NCBI RefSeq assembly: GCF_044759095.2
Contig: NZ_JBIYSM020000006.1
Coordinates: 1-64,000, forward strand
Source of the DNA: JBIYSM02 sp044759095
GTDB taxonomy: Bacteria; Bacillota; Bacilli; Brevibacillales; Brevibacillaceae
Length of the DNA: 64,000 nt
Direction of reading: 5' to 3'
This document shows positions 35,132 to 44,057 of the stretch, in pieces; the stretch's first letter is position 1, and every line of letters starts with the position of its first letter. Under the pieces are notes generated by a model. It saw only the letters and a list, made by a program, of their open reading frames with translations. It ran no database searches and was not told the DNA's origin. The translations under genes and the position numbers were made by a program.

Positions 35132-35689
35132 CTATTCCACACGTCTGCGGACCGTGTAATGGTCCGGCTGGGCGACTTCGGTCACGATTACCGAGACTTC
35201 TGCAATGGCGACACCGGCAATGGACTCTACCTGATTTTTTACGTCGTATTGCATTTTCTGTGTCAGCTCAGGCAGCGGGGTCTCTCCGTCTACAGAGACA
35301 CGAAGCGCAATGATGTTGCCGCTCTCCACCGCCTTCACCGAAGTCTTCAGGTCGCGAACGCCCTTGATTCGGCGGGCAGCCCGCTCGGCGATCGTCTGGA
35401 TGGTTTGCAGGGTGATGTTCACTTCTCCCAGATCGCTGTGCTGCCGGATTCCCTTTTCGCCCTTCCGTTTTTGCCTGCGAAACGAGCTGAAGAAAAAGCG
35501 CAAGCTGACCACGAGGAAAATGACAGCCACGATGAGATAGGCCATTTGGGTGCCGGAGAGCATTTGTTCAACATATGGACGAACGTAATCAGCAGGGATG
35601 AGTCCGCTGGTTACACCAATCATGATACACGACAGCACGATCAGGGCAAAACTGTAAATCGTCAGGATAAAACGATCAAACAAGTTCAC
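35132..35689 (-). CDS. amaP: Asp23 membrane anchor AmaP
   Basis: The 185-residue protein has two N-terminal transmembrane helices (about 5-28 and 45-65) followed by a cytoplasmic domain of the Asp23 type (about 90-185). In staphylococci AmaP ties Asp23 to the membrane. The GTG at 35689 has AAAGGAG eight bases upstream, while the ATG six bases earlier is too close to it. DUF2273 follows 12 bases downstream. Confidence 0.85.
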   Translation of the reverse strand: MNLFDRFILTIYSFALIVLSCIMIGVTSGLIPADYVRPYVEQMLSGTQMAYLIVAVIFLVVSLRFFFSSFRRQKRKGEKGIRQHSDLGEVNITLQTIQTIAERAARRIKGVRDLKTSVKAVESGNIIALRVSVDGETPLPELTQKMQYDVKNQVESIAGVAIAEVSVIVTEVAQPDHYTVRRRVE

Positions 35690-35880
35690 AAGCATCTCTC
35701 CTTTTGTAACAAATTTGAAAAGGAGGACAAACAGAGCCGAGCAGTTCGAGTCGTGGCAGTCGCGAGGTCGGCTAAAAGCGCCCCATCCATGGGGCAACGC
35801 CGACACTTTCACATCCTGTGCGGCGCAACTGAAATGCGACGGCATTGTTTCCCGGAACTTTTCAAATTACCTCTGATGCG

Positions 35881-35906
35881 GAAAATGCCCCCTAGTCAGG
35901 GGGCAT
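35881..35906 (-). terminator. Terminator of the acc-asp23 unit
   Basis: A perfect 9-bp stem (ATGCCCCCT at 35885-35893 with AGGGGGCAT at 35898-35906) encloses a 4-base loop, followed by TTTTCC on the minus strand. The stretch 35690-35880 to its left holds the amaP leader and no other gene. Confidence 0.7.
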
Positions 35907-35922
35907 CCGTTTCATGCGGGAA

Positions 35923-36345
35923 CTAGCGCACGCGTTGGAACTCTTCAGCTGCCGCAACCGTGACGGCTTGTGTCTTTTCTTCCGGCTTCAGTTCCACATC
36001 GATGATATGTACGTTTACCTCGACAACTGACAGCCCGGTCATGCTTTCGATTGCGTTGCGCACACTATCTTGAATATTTCGGGCGACATCCGGGATGCGG
36101 TGTCCGTATTTTACGATAATCGATACGTCTACTGCCGCTTCGCGGGAACCCACTTCCACACGCACGCCGCGCGCGATATTTTTACGGCCTAACCGTTCGG
36201 CTATTTCTCCGACAAATCCGCCGCTCATGTGGGCGACCCCTTCCACTTCCGAGGCTGCCATGCCAGCGATTACTTCCAATACTTCGGGAGCGATCTGGAC
36301 CTTTCCAAGTTCGGTTCTATCAACATCCGGAGTAAACTCTTCCAT
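35923..36345 (-). CDS. yqhY: Asp23/YqhY alkaline-shock-type protein
   Basis: The 140-residue protein of the Asp23 family has IAPEVLEVIAGMAASEVEGV and KYGHRIPDVARNIQD. In B. subtilis YqhY is encoded with accBC and linked to control of acetyl-CoA carboxylase. The start at 36345 has GGGAGG eight bases away. It follows accC by about 60 bases and precedes a terminator and amaP. Confidence 0.9.
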   Translation of the reverse strand: MEEFTPDVDRTELGKVQIAPEVLEVIAGMAASEVEGVAHMSGGFVGEIAERLGRKNIARGVRVEVGSREAAVDVSIIVKYGHRIPDVARNIQDSVRNAIESMTGLSVVEVNVHIIDVELKPEEKTQAVTVAAAEEFQRVR

Positions 36346-36405
36346 TTTTCGCACCTCCCAATGGCTTTATATTCCATTATAACAAGCGAGCCCGGATTTT
36401 ACAAA

Positions 36406-37761
36406 CTAGGCCTCATCCAGGTTCAAGTTGTGGTTTTCCAGGAATTTGGTGTCAAACTCACCGCTGACAAACACTTCATGTTCCAATACCTTCAAGTGGA
36501 ACGGGATTGTGGTCGATATGCCCTCCACGGCAAATTCCCCAAGCGCCCGCTTCATTCGTTCAATCGCTTCCTGACGGGTCTTGCCCCAAACGATCAGTTT
36601 TGCGATCATCGAGTCGTAATACGGCGGTATTGTGTATCCGGCGTAGGCGGCGCTGTCCACCCGCACGCCAAAACCGCCAGGCGCCAGGTAATTGGTGATG
36701 CGTCCTGGGGACGGCATGAAGTTTTTCGCCGGGTTTTCCGCGTTAATCCGGCACTCGATGGCCCAGCCGTTGAGAACCACGTCTTCCTGCCTGAACGACA
36801 GCGGCATCCCTGCTGCCACCGTGATCTGTTCCTTGATCAGATCAAAGCCCGTAACCAGTTCGGTCACCGGATGCTCTACCTGAATGCGGGTGTTCATCTC
36901 CATAAAATAAAACTTGCCGTGCTTGTCGAGCAAAAACTCGACGGTTCCGGCGCCGTGGTAATTGACTGCCTTTGCCGCCGCCACGGCCGCCATCCCCATT
37001 TGATGACGCAGTTCTTCACTCAGCGCGGGAGACGGCGCTTCCTCAATCAATTTTTGATGGCGCCGCTGAATCGAGCAGTCACGTTCGCCCAGGTAAACGA
37101 CGTTGCCGAATTTATCGGCCATAATCTGAATTTCCACGTGACGCGGCCCCTCAACGAATTTTTCCAGGTAGACGCCGGGGTTCCCGAATGCCGTTTTGGC
37201 TTCGTTCTGAGCCTGGCGGATCGCCTTCTCCAGATCCTCGTCGTTGACGGCGACGCGCATTCCGCGCCCTCCACCGCCGGCCGTTGCCTTCACCATCACC
37301 GGATAGCCGATTTCGTTCGCGGTGCGTACAGCTTCCTGAATATCGTCCACCAACCCGTCTGTTCCCGGAACGGTCGGAACTCCAGCCGCTTTCATCGTTT
37401 CCTTGGCCGTGGACTTGTCCCCCATCTTGATGATGGCCTCAGGTTCCGGACCGATAAACGTAATATTGCATGCTGCGCAGATCTCTGCGAAGTCGGCGTT
37501 TTCGGCGAGAAAGCCGTATCCCGGATGGATGGCGTCGGCACCAACCTTGGTGGCCACACTCATGATGCTGGCGATGTTCAAGTAGCTCTCTTTGGAGGCT
37601 GTCGGCCCGATGCAATAGGCCTCGTCCGCCAGCTTTACATGCAGCGAATCGCGGTCTGCCTCGGAATAGACAGCAACCGAACGAATTCCAAGCTCTCGGC
37701 AGGCGCGGATGACTCGCACCGCAATTTCCCCGCGGTTGGCAATCAATACCTTTTGAAACAT
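36406..37761 (-). CDS. accC: Acetyl-CoA carboxylase, biotin carboxylase subunit
   Basis: AccC carboxylates the biotin on AccB using ATP and bicarbonate. The 451-residue protein has an ATP-grasp fold with KATAGGGGRGMR, EMNTRIQVEHPVTE and a C-terminal biotin carboxylase domain. It lies 20 bases after accB. The bicarbonate could come from the carbonic anhydrase encoded at 18.4 kb. Confidence 0.96.
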   Translation of the reverse strand: MFQKVLIANRGEIAVRVIRACRELGIRSVAVYSEADRDSLHVKLADEAYCIGPTASKESYLNIASIMSVATKVGADAIHPGYGFLAENADFAEICAACNITFIGPEPEAIIKMGDKSTAKETMKAAGVPTVPGTDGLVDDIQEAVRTANEIGYPVMVKATAGGGGRGMRVAVNDEDLEKAIRQAQNEAKTAFGNPGVYLEKFVEGPRHVEIQIMADKFGNVVYLGERDCSIQRRHQKLIEEAPSPALSEELRHQMGMAAVAAAKAVNYHGAGTVEFLLDKHGKFYFMEMNTRIQVEHPVTELVTGFDLIKEQITVAAGMPLSFRQEDVVLNGWAIECRINAENPAKNFMPSPGRITNYLAPGGFGVRVDSAAYAGYTIPPYYDSMIAKLIVWGKTRQEAIERMKRALGEFAVEGISTTIPFHLKVLEHEVFVSGEFDTKFLENHNLNLDEA

Positions 37762-37781
37762 TCCGCTCTCCTCCCTCTTTA

Positions 37782-38291
37782 TTATTCTGGCTTCACCAGG
37801 AACAGCGGCTGGCCGTATTCAACCAGCTGTCCATCCTCTACAAGAACCTTGACAATTTCTCCGTTTACCTCTGCTTCAATCTCATTAAACAGCTTCATCG
37901 CTTCCACGATGCAGACGACTTTGTTGGGCGTCACCTTGTCACCTGGCTGCACATACGCCGGTTTGCCAGGTTCGGGCGAACGGTAGAATGTGCCCACCAT
38001 GGGCGAAACGATTTTGTGCAGGTTGGCTTCGTCCACCGCTGGTGCGGCTGGAGCAACCGCTGGTGCCGTTTCCGCCCGTACAGGGGCTGGTGTCGCTTCC
38101 ATCACGGGAGCCGGTGCGGCTGCCGCGGCCGAAACGGTCTGGACGACCGGTTGCGGTACGATGGTCTCCTGTACCACGCCTCCGGATTTCTTCATGGTTA
38201 CCTTTGCGCCATCAATTTCCAGTTCAAATTCTTTAATCGAAGATTGGTCAATCAACTTGATCATTTCGCGGATTTCATGAATTTTCAACAC
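37782..38291 (-). CDS. accB: Acetyl-CoA carboxylase biotin carrier protein
   Basis: The 169-residue protein has an N-terminal helix (IREMIKLIDQSSIKEFELE), an Ala/Pro-rich linker (about 60-95) and a biotinyl domain with Lys133 in EAMKLFNEIEAE. A GTG at 38291 is the likely start, with AAGGAG nine bases upstream; a TTG next to it is an alternative. A sigma-A promoter lies about 75 bases upstream. Confidence 0.95.
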   Translation of the reverse strand: MLKIHEIREMIKLIDQSSIKEFELEIDGAKVTMKKSGGVVQETIVPQPVVQTVSAAAAAPAPVMEATPAPVRAETAPAVAPAAPAVDEANLHKIVSPMVGTFYRSPEPGKPAYVQPGDKVTPNKVVCIVEAMKLFNEIEAEVNGEIVKVLVEDGQLVEYGQPLFLVKPE

Positions 38292-38363
38292 ACGTACGCA
38301 CTCCTTCAGTCGAAAGATGTTCAATGGAGTTATACAAGCATGTATGAGCAGGTAATAATTATC

Positions 38364-38392
38364 ATGGTAGCCTGTTGCCCGCACAACGTCAA
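38364..38392 (-). promoter_or_regulatory. Sigma-A promoter of accBC
   Basis: TTGACG (38387-38392), a 17-base spacer and TACCAT (38364-38369) are read on the minus strand, upstream of accB and downstream of spoIIIAH. A stem of 10 bp at about 38399-38434 lies between this promoter and spoIIIAH but lacks a T-tract. Confidence 0.5.
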
Positions 38393-38469
38393 GAAAGGAT
38401 TTCCTCTCTCCTCTTTCAGTTGGAAAGAGAGGAAACCCTTACCAGCTTGCCCGAATCGGGCGAAACTTA

Positions 38470-39102
38470 TTACGACGCTTTAAATTGGACGGTTACGTTT
38501 TTGCCTGGGACGTTCAGCTGCTGCTTCACTTGGGCGATAATATCGACCACTTCGTTGGCTGCCAGTTTCTCCTTTTGAACGATGACCGTTACCTTGTCGT
38601 TTTGAACAAATACGACCGCGTCTTTATAACCGCTCGCCTTCAGCAGTTCTTCCAGCGAAAGGGTTGCATTTTCCAGATTGGAGAGTTCCTCGTACTTGGC
38701 CTTGGCTTCGGCGACCGCTTGCGGGGTGGAATCTCCGTTGCTCATGATGGACATTTGCTCATCCTTTTGCTGCTGTGTCAACGCTTCCCGCTTCATTTTA
38801 TAACCCTGGAATACGTCGCTCGGGGTGTCGGCCACCGGGATGGTTTCGTTGGTGCTGTTTGCAGAGTCTGTTGCCGGAGCACCAACCAGGCCGTTTTGCC
38901 CCTCCACCGGGGTCGCGTCAGGAGCCGGTTGGTCGGTTTGCCGGGAGTCGACCACCACGCCGGAGAGTGTGTCGGTTCCTTGTTGTTCCTCGGAGAGGGC
39001 GGGCACCTGCTCCTCTGGCCCTTTGGCGAGGTAATATCCCGACAGGACGACCATCACAGCCAACATCGTCAACAGCCAAACCGTTTGTTTGCGAAGTACC
39101 AT
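38470..39102 (-). CDS. spoIIIAH: Stage III sporulation protein AH
   Basis: SpoIIIAH of the mother cell meets SpoIIQ of the forespore across the septum, forming the feeding-tube channel. The 210-residue protein has one N-terminal transmembrane helix (about 8-25), an acidic linker and a C-terminal domain of the YscJ-like ring-building type (about 100-210). The ribosome site is AGGAGG. It is the last gene of the spoIIIA operon. Confidence 0.93.
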   Translation of the reverse strand: MVLRKQTVWLLTMLAVMVVLSGYYLAKGPEEQVPALSEEQQGTDTLSGVVVDSRQTDQPAPDATPVEGQNGLVGAPATDSANSTNETIPVADTPSDVFQGYKMKREALTQQQKDEQMSIMSNGDSTPQAVAEAKAKYEELSNLENATLSLEELLKASGYKDAVVFVQNDKVTVIVQKEKLAANEVVDIIAQVKQQLNVPGKNVTVQFKAS

Positions 39103-39114
39103 TTTTCATTCCTC

Positions 39115-39753
39115 CTAGCCTTTTTTTGGCAATATGGATATTTTATACGCGGGTACGTCAAGCACTTTTTGAACGGCTTCCGTAATCCACGCTTTTACCT
39201 GGATATTCTCTGCTCCTTTTGCTACGACAAGCACCCCTCTCACCTTTGGTTTCAAGGTTTTGACCACGACAGGCTGCTCCTGCTTGTTTCCCTGCACGAC
39301 AATCACTTCTTCATCTCGCGATTGGTCACTGGTGTTGCGTGTCGCTCTGTCTTTATCGGTTTCCTGCGTGGTGGACGAACGGGAATTGCGATTCTCTGCG
39401 ACGATCATCTCCGGCGTGGAATCCAGGTTGACCATTACTTCGACAGCGCCCACCCCAACGACCGTGCCGAGGATTTCTTTCAGCTGGGTCTCGTAGAGGT
39501 TTTCGTATTCGGCGATGATGTCATTGCCGACGGATCCGCCCAAAGCCGGTGCAGAATCCCCGGAGGGCGGATCGCCCGCCGCTCCCTGGCCGCCTGCGAC
39601 GAAGCTGAGCGGTTCGTCACGCTCCATATTCAGGAAGTCGGTCAGAATCATCACCGCCATGCCGATCCCCAACAGGACGATAAAGTAGTGGATCGGCTTC
39701 AACTTTTTTTCCCCTGAGTCGCCTCCAAGGAGCTTCTTCCACTTGGCGAACAT
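39115..39753 (-). CDS. spoIIIAG: Stage III sporulation protein AG
   Basis: SpoIIIAG forms a large ring in the channel complex. The 212-residue protein has one transmembrane helix (about 22-42), a Gly/Ser/Asp-rich spacer and a ring-building motif domain. The start at 39753 has GAGG eight bases upstream; a GTG nine bases earlier overlaps it. Confidence 0.92.
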   Translation of the reverse strand: MFAKWKKLLGGDSGEKKLKPIHYFIVLLGIGMAVMILTDFLNMERDEPLSFVAGGQGAAGDPPSGDSAPALGGSVGNDIIAEYENLYETQLKEILGTVVGVGAVEVMVNLDSTPEMIVAENRNSRSSTTQETDKDRATRNTSDQSRDEEVIVVQGNKQEQPVVVKTLKPKVRGVLVVAKGAENIQVKAWITEAVQKVLDVPAYKISILPKKG

Positions 39754-39781
39754 GCTTATCACCTCACTCTCGGAAAAATCG

Positions 39782-40444
39782 TTACTGCCTGACAGCCCGA
39801 CCGGTTTTTCCCGTTACGCTTACCTGCCGCACCTCCACTCCCCATTCACGCGCCACCCCTTCTGCGATTTGCAGATGAAGAGGATCGCGAGGCTTGGCTG
39901 CCGCCGGCAGATCGGCCCCGTCCGGATGGGCAGGGGATCGGCCTACGGCAATGACGACCGGTTCGATTGGTTTAACCGGCTCAACGGATTTACCGGTTCG
40001 CTCATCCGGTTGTCCGATGACTAATTCAATGCGGCTGATGGAAGGCTGATCCGTGCTCTCGGCATCAAAACTCACTTCTACCGAGCTAAGCTCCACACCG
40101 TGGGTTTCTTTTACCTGGGCGCGAATGGCGGCCTCCATTTGTGATTTCACATATTCCGTCATTTGTTGGTCGCGTTGTCCGAGCAGCTTGTCTGTCATGC
40201 GTTTCCACTCCTGATCGGGAGGTTTGTCGAGTTCTTCCTGGTAGCGATCCAGCCGTACTGCCAGTTCCTCCTGGGACAGATTAAACAGGGCGAACACCGG
40301 AGAGATAATCGTCAGGAGAATGATCAGCCCCATTACCATTTTCACGTACCGCTGCATGCTGGTGTTGGGCAGAATCAAGTCGAGGAACGCGGCGAGCAGG
40401 ACCAGCAGAATAATTTTTTTCAGCCATAACGTCAGCCATGCCAT
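39782..40444 (-). CDS. spoIIIAF: Stage III sporulation protein AF
   Basis: The 220-residue protein has two N-terminal transmembrane helices (about 5-25 and 35-55) and a C-terminal ring-type domain. It follows spoIIIAE by 10 bases. It is thought to be part of the channel base. Confidence 0.9.
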   Translation of the reverse strand: MAWLTLWLKKIILLVLLAAFLDLILPNTSMQRYVKMVMGLIILLTIISPVFALFNLSQEELAVRLDRYQEELDKPPDQEWKRMTDKLLGQRDQQMTEYVKSQMEAAIRAQVKETHGVELSSVEVSFDAESTDQPSISRIELVIGQPDERTGKSVEPVKPIEPVVIAVGRSPAHPDGADLPAAAKPRDPLHLQIAEGVAREWGVEVRQVSVTGKTGRAVRQ

Positions 40445-40454
40445 ACGCTCTCAC

Positions 40455-41636
40455 CTACCGAACCATCATGGATATGTTGCCGGCTGCAATGATTATGGTA
40501 ATCGCCAGGAAGAACATCAGCCCTACCGTTGCCAGAGCGGCGAACACGAACAGCAGGCTTTTTCCGATGGTCCCCAGCGCCGAAATGATCGGGCTGCTTC
40601 CCAGTGGCTGCAGTACCGCCGAGGAGATGTTGTAAATCAGCGCCAGTACGAGTATTTTTAATGCCGGAAAGGCGCAAAGCACGAGAAGGATAAAGACTCC
40701 AGCCAACCCGACCGCGTTTTTCACCAGTATAGATGCGTTTAATACCGTGTCGGCAGCGTCGGAAAACATTCGGCCGACAACCGGGATGAAATTTCCTGTC
40801 AGGTACTTGGCTGTCCGGAGCGTCACGCCGTCGGCTACCGCTGAGGTCGCCCCCTGAATGGAGATGACGGTGAGAAAGATAGTGAGAAAGGAACCGAGCA
40901 CGCCCATTGCGATGTTGCGCAGCAGGGCAGCCAATTGTGTAACCTTGTAGCGTTCGGAAAACAGGCTCGCGATGGAAAGCATCGCGGACAAGAACAGCAG
41001 GGGAAACACCACCGTTGAAATGATGATCCCGCTCGTATTGATCATGAAGATTATCAGCGGGTGAAACATGGTCGCTGAAGCGAGGTTGCCCACCGAGGCC
41101 AGAAGGGCAATTACCAGAGGAATCATTGCCAGCATAAAGTCGGACATGTCCCGGATGGCATCCTTTGCGTACGAGATGGCCACGTGAAAACTGTTGATGG
41201 CCAGTACCATCAGCACCAGGTAGGCGATCCCGTAGGCGACGGTCGTCACCGTATTGCGCTCGAACGCGTTTTGCATGTTCTCCAGGATCATGGCAAACAC
41301 GGTGATGAGAATAATGGAGCTGAGCAGCTTTCCGTTCATCAGAACTTCGTGAAAAACGAACTTGCCCATCCCCTTCAACACGCCCAGAAAGCTGATCTCT
41401 CCATCCTGCATGAGCAGCTGGACGAATCCGGGCGACTTCAGGTCGGGAAGGTAACCCTGATACTCCCGCAAGGTTTTCTGCCAGAATTGCTCTACTCTGT
41501 CCAACTGCAGGTGATCCACCTGCTGCCGAACCAGTTCATTGATGGGGTTCGCGGTGGATGGCTCAGCGGCCAGGACTTCGGCTGCAGGCAGGAAGAGCAG
41601 CAGGATGAGTACGATTGACCAGCCTACGCGCGCCAC
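40455..41636 (-). CDS. spoIIIAE: Stage III sporulation protein AE
   Basis: The large polytopic membrane protein (about 393 residues, eight or so helices) has a cleavable N-terminal signal (ending EVLAAEP) and an extracytoplasmic helical region before the membrane segments. A GTG at 41636 is the likely start, since AGGAGG lies eight bases before it; the ATG six bases earlier is too close. Confidence 0.92.
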   Translation of the reverse strand: MARVGWSIVLILLLFLPAAEVLAAEPSTANPINELVRQQVDHLQLDRVEQFWQKTLREYQGYLPDLKSPGFVQLLMQDGEISFLGVLKGMGKFVFHEVLMNGKLLSSIILITVFAMILENMQNAFERNTVTTVAYGIAYLVLMVLAINSFHVAISYAKDAIRDMSDFMLAMIPLVIALLASVGNLASATMFHPLIIFMINTSGIIISTVVFPLLFLSAMLSIASLFSERYKVTQLAALLRNIAMGVLGSFLTIFLTVISIQGATSAVADGVTLRTAKYLTGNFIPVVGRMFSDAADTVLNASILVKNAVGLAGVFILLVLCAFPALKILVLALIYNISSAVLQPLGSSPIISALGTIGKSLLFVFAALATVGLMFFLAITIIIAAGNISMMVR

Positions 41637-41657
41637 GGGCATCCCCTCCTTTATCGT

Positions 41658-42047
41658 TTACGCCGGCAAGAGGTCAATCACTGTTTCGATGATAATCTGG
41701 ATGATCGGTACGGCCATTACGAGGATCAGCACTTTTCCCGCCAGTTCGATCTTGGAGGCGATCCCCCCCTGACCTGCATCTCGCGTCATTTGTGCGCCAA
41801 ATTCCGCGATGTAGGCAATTCCGATGATTTTCAGGATCGTCTCCAGGAACACCAGGTTGAGATCGGCCTGAACCGCCAACCGTTCGAGGATACGAATTAC
41901 TTCCCATATTTTATCGATGAGAAAGTAAAAGATAAGAATACCGCTCATTAACGCTAACAGGAAGGCGAACATGGGCTTCTGTTCTTTGATCACCAAAGCG
42001 AGAATGGTTGCGACAAGCCCCAGGCCGACGATTTGTACGATCTCCAT
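41658..42047 (-). CDS. spoIIIAD: Stage III sporulation protein AD
   Basis: The 129-residue protein has four hydrophobic segments and the family start MEIVQIVGLGLVA. The start at 42047 has GGGGGAG upstream; the extra upstream codons overlap spoIIIAC and are not conserved. Members resemble export-apparatus membrane proteins. Confidence 0.9.
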   Translation of the reverse strand: MEIVQIVGLGLVATILALVIKEQKPMFAFLLALMSGILIFYFLIDKIWEVIRILERLAVQADLNLVFLETILKIIGIAYIAEFGAQMTRDAGQGGIASKIELAGKVLILVMAVPIIQIIIETVIDLLPA

Positions 42048-42067
42048 TATCGCTCTCCCCCTTCCTG

Positions 42068-42274
42068 TCAATTAAAAAGGAACACGCGTTTCACCTCGGA
42101 GAACAGGTCGCCTAGATAATTTGCAACCATATACATCACCACAATGAAACCTAATAGTGTCGCCCAATGTGCGTAATCTTCTTTACCCGCCTGTTTGCAG
42201 ACAGTATGGATAATGGCTGCAATGAACCCTACCCCCGCTATTTGGAAAATAGGTTTTAAGTCGTTAAAATCCAC
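42068..42274 (-). CDS. spoIIIAC: Stage III sporulation protein AC
   Basis: The 68-residue protein has two hydrophobic segments and matches the usual SpoIIIAC length. A GTG at 42274 was chosen because GAGG lies eight bases upstream. It is closely spaced with spoIIIAB and spoIIIAD. Confidence 0.9.
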   Translation of the reverse strand: MDFNDLKPIFQIAGVGFIAAIIHTVCKQAGKEDYAHWATLLGFIVVMYMVANYLGDLFSEVKRVFLFN

Positions 42275-42289
42275 GGTTAACACCTCGCT

Positions 42290-42808
42290 TTAGAACATCA
42301 GGATGACCACGAGCAGCCCGCCTAGAAATCCGAGGCTTTTGTACATTTTTTCGTATTTCTCCTGCTCTGTCCTGGCTTCTTCCTCCAGCCCTCTCAGGTG
42401 GGTAATCGCCAGTCGCAGATGCTTCTGCTGGTCCTCTCGATCCGATGCCCCCAACACCTGACCCAGGCTGGACAGGACCGCTTTTTCCTGCTTGCCCAGA
42501 GCCGTGTTCGACCAGTGCTTTCCAATCGATTTCAAGAGGCACACCTCTACGCTTTGCGTCTCTTCGGCAATCAGCAGTTCCGCCGTTGTCAGGAACAGCT
42601 GTCCTACTTCCCGTTGAATGCGATGGCCGATTTTCATCAGCGCCCGATGCAGCGGCGTCAAGCCGTAAACGATTTCGGTTTCGAGCATCTGCAGAGCAAC
42701 CAGCAAAGCTCTCAGCTGAACGGGGCGGTAGGCGTAATACCTGCCGATCTGCCAGCCCACCATGGAAGCGGAGAAAAGAATCAACACGGCACCGATCAGC
42801 TTCACCAT
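42290..42808 (-). CDS. spoIIIAB: Stage III sporulation protein AB
   Basis: The 172-residue protein has an N-terminal hydrophobic helix (VLILFSASMVGWQIG), a long helical cytoplasmic-type region and a C-terminal helix. The fold resembles type II secretion F proteins. Its start overlaps the end of spoIIIAA by seven bases. Confidence 0.9.
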   Translation of the reverse strand: MVKLIGAVLILFSASMVGWQIGRYYAYRPVQLRALLVALQMLETEIVYGLTPLHRALMKIGHRIQREVGQLFLTTAELLIAEETQSVEVCLLKSIGKHWSNTALGKQEKAVLSSLGQVLGASDREDQQKHLRLAITHLRGLEEEARTEQEKYEKMYKSLGFLGGLLVVILMF

Positions 42809-43758
42809 GGCACCTTCTCCTTTTCAAATGCGGTGAGACTTCGATCGTAAATGCCCTGAATCGTACCCGCTCCGTTCGCCCGGCTCAACACGACGTATCG
42901 GGAAAACACCCCGTACTGGATCAGCTTGCCGAGGGTGGGTCGATTGGCGACTTCACCGACGTCGACTCCGTGGGCGGAACAGATGATGGCAACACCTGCG
43001 TGTATCGCCTCCCATACTGCTTCGCCGTCTTCGGTGCGGCCAATTTCATCGACAACGAGAACATCCGGCGACATGGAGCGAATCATCATCATCATGCCGA
43101 CCGCTTTCGGACAAGCATCGAGCACGTCGGTACGGGGACCCACGTCCCGCTGCGGCACCCCCTGCAAACAGCCCGCCAGTTCGGAACGCTCGTCCACAAT
43201 CGCCACTTTGCGGCTGGATGACCATTCGCTGCCGTAGCTGAGGGAGCGGGCAATGTCGCGCAGCAGTGTGGTTTTGCCGCACTGCGGCGGGGAGACAATC
43301 AGGGTATTTTGCACCCGGCCGTTTTCAAAAAGATGGGGAAGAACCTTTTGGGCCACCCCTTTTTTCTCCCTGGCAATCCGGATGTTGAAGCTGGTGACGT
43401 CCCGAATCCCCTTTACTTCACCATGTTCCATGACAACTTTGCCGGCAATGCCGATACGGTGCCCCCCCACCACGGTAATGTATCCCCGTTTCAGCTCTTC
43501 TTCCAATGCGTAAAGGGAGTGCTGACTAATCAAATTAAGCAGCTTGCCCGCCTGCTCATCTGTAAACACCCACCCCTGTCGGGCGTTGGAGGTTAGTTGT
43601 CCGGAAGGCGAAACGTAACTGGACTGCTGCCCGTAACGAATTTCCAGCGGCTGGTTTTGCCTCAGGCGAATTTCCTCCAGATGGTCCCTGACAGCGGAGG
43701 GCAATGTGGTCAGGATGGTCCGAACAGATGCCGGCAAAATGGTCATGATCTCTTTCAC
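42802..43758 (-). CDS. spoIIIAA: Stage III sporulation protein AA (ATPase)
   Basis: SpoIIIAA is the secretion-type ATPase that energises the channel. The 318-residue protein has Walker A in SPPQCGKTTLLRD and Walker B-like VLVVDEIGR. The GTG at 43758 has AAAGGAGGG seven bases upstream; a longer frame to 43803 is not conserved. It is the first gene of the operon. In B. subtilis yqhV lies directly upstream; here two other genes and a repeat intervene. Confidence 0.94.
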   Translation of the reverse strand: MKEIMTILPASVRTILTTLPSAVRDHLEEIRLRQNQPLEIRYGQQSSYVSPSGQLTSNARQGWVFTDEQAGKLLNLISQHSLYALEEELKRGYITVVGGHRIGIAGKVVMEHGEVKGIRDVTSFNIRIAREKKGVAQKVLPHLFENGRVQNTLIVSPPQCGKTTLLRDIARSLSYGSEWSSSRKVAIVDERSELAGCLQGVPQRDVGPRTDVLDACPKAVGMMMMIRSMSPDVLVVDEIGRTEDGEAVWEAIHAGVAIICSAHGVDVGEVANRPTLGKLIQYGVFSRYVVLSRANGAGTIQGIYDRSLTAFEKEKVPW

Positions 43759-43814
43759 ATCGCTTCCCTCCTTTGTTGCTGACACACCTGCGTTTGTCCA
43801 CATTGACTTATCTC

Positions 43815-43845
43815 ATTCCTATGCAGGATGGGACGAGGTTTATGC
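43815..43845 (-). promoter_or_regulatory. Sigma-E-like promoter of spoIIIA
   Basis: The minus strand has GCATAAAC (43838-43845) and, 14 bases on, GCATAGGAAT-like sequence (CATAGGAAT at 43815-43823). This approximates the sigma-E pattern GHATATT ... CATACAMT. The B. subtilis operon is sigma-E dependent, which supports the reading, but the match is partial. Confidence 0.4.
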
Positions 43846-43882
43846 TTAGAAAATACCCTGTGTGCCAAGAGGACCACCCAAT

Positions 43883-43984
43883 AAGAAAACCCAGCCGACT
43901 TAAGCGATCGCTGGTGTCGGCTGGGGCCCCGAACACTTTTCTAGCGGCTGTATGGGATGTCCAAATTTTAAATTCTTATACACC
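43883..43984 (+). repeat. Dispersed hairpin repeat, copy B
   Basis: This copy is nearly identical to copy A: AAGAAAA lead, perfect arms (43890-43899 with 43916-43925), GGGGCCCC and the GGCTGTATGGGATGTCC tail. It ends at the A6 run that is the T-tract of the minus-strand terminator next to it. It lies about 40 bases upstream of the spoIIIA promoter. Confidence 0.8.
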
Positions 43985-44032
43985 AAAAAAGAAGGGAGAG
44001 CCCGACCAAACATGCCGGACTTTCCCTTCCCT
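43985..44032 (-). terminator. Terminator of the DUF2269-like gene
   Basis: GAAGGGA and CCGG/TCGGG segments pair around an 8-base loop, followed by TTTTTT on the minus strand. The stem has mismatches. Confidence 0.65.
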
Positions 44033-44057
44033 ATCGGTTCCGTTACGTTCCCTCTCC

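Noticed and set aside
38399..38434. Hairpin after spoIIIAH considered as a terminator
   Set aside because: The 10-bp stem is good, but no T-tract follows on the minus strand, so it is only mentioned with the accB promoter.
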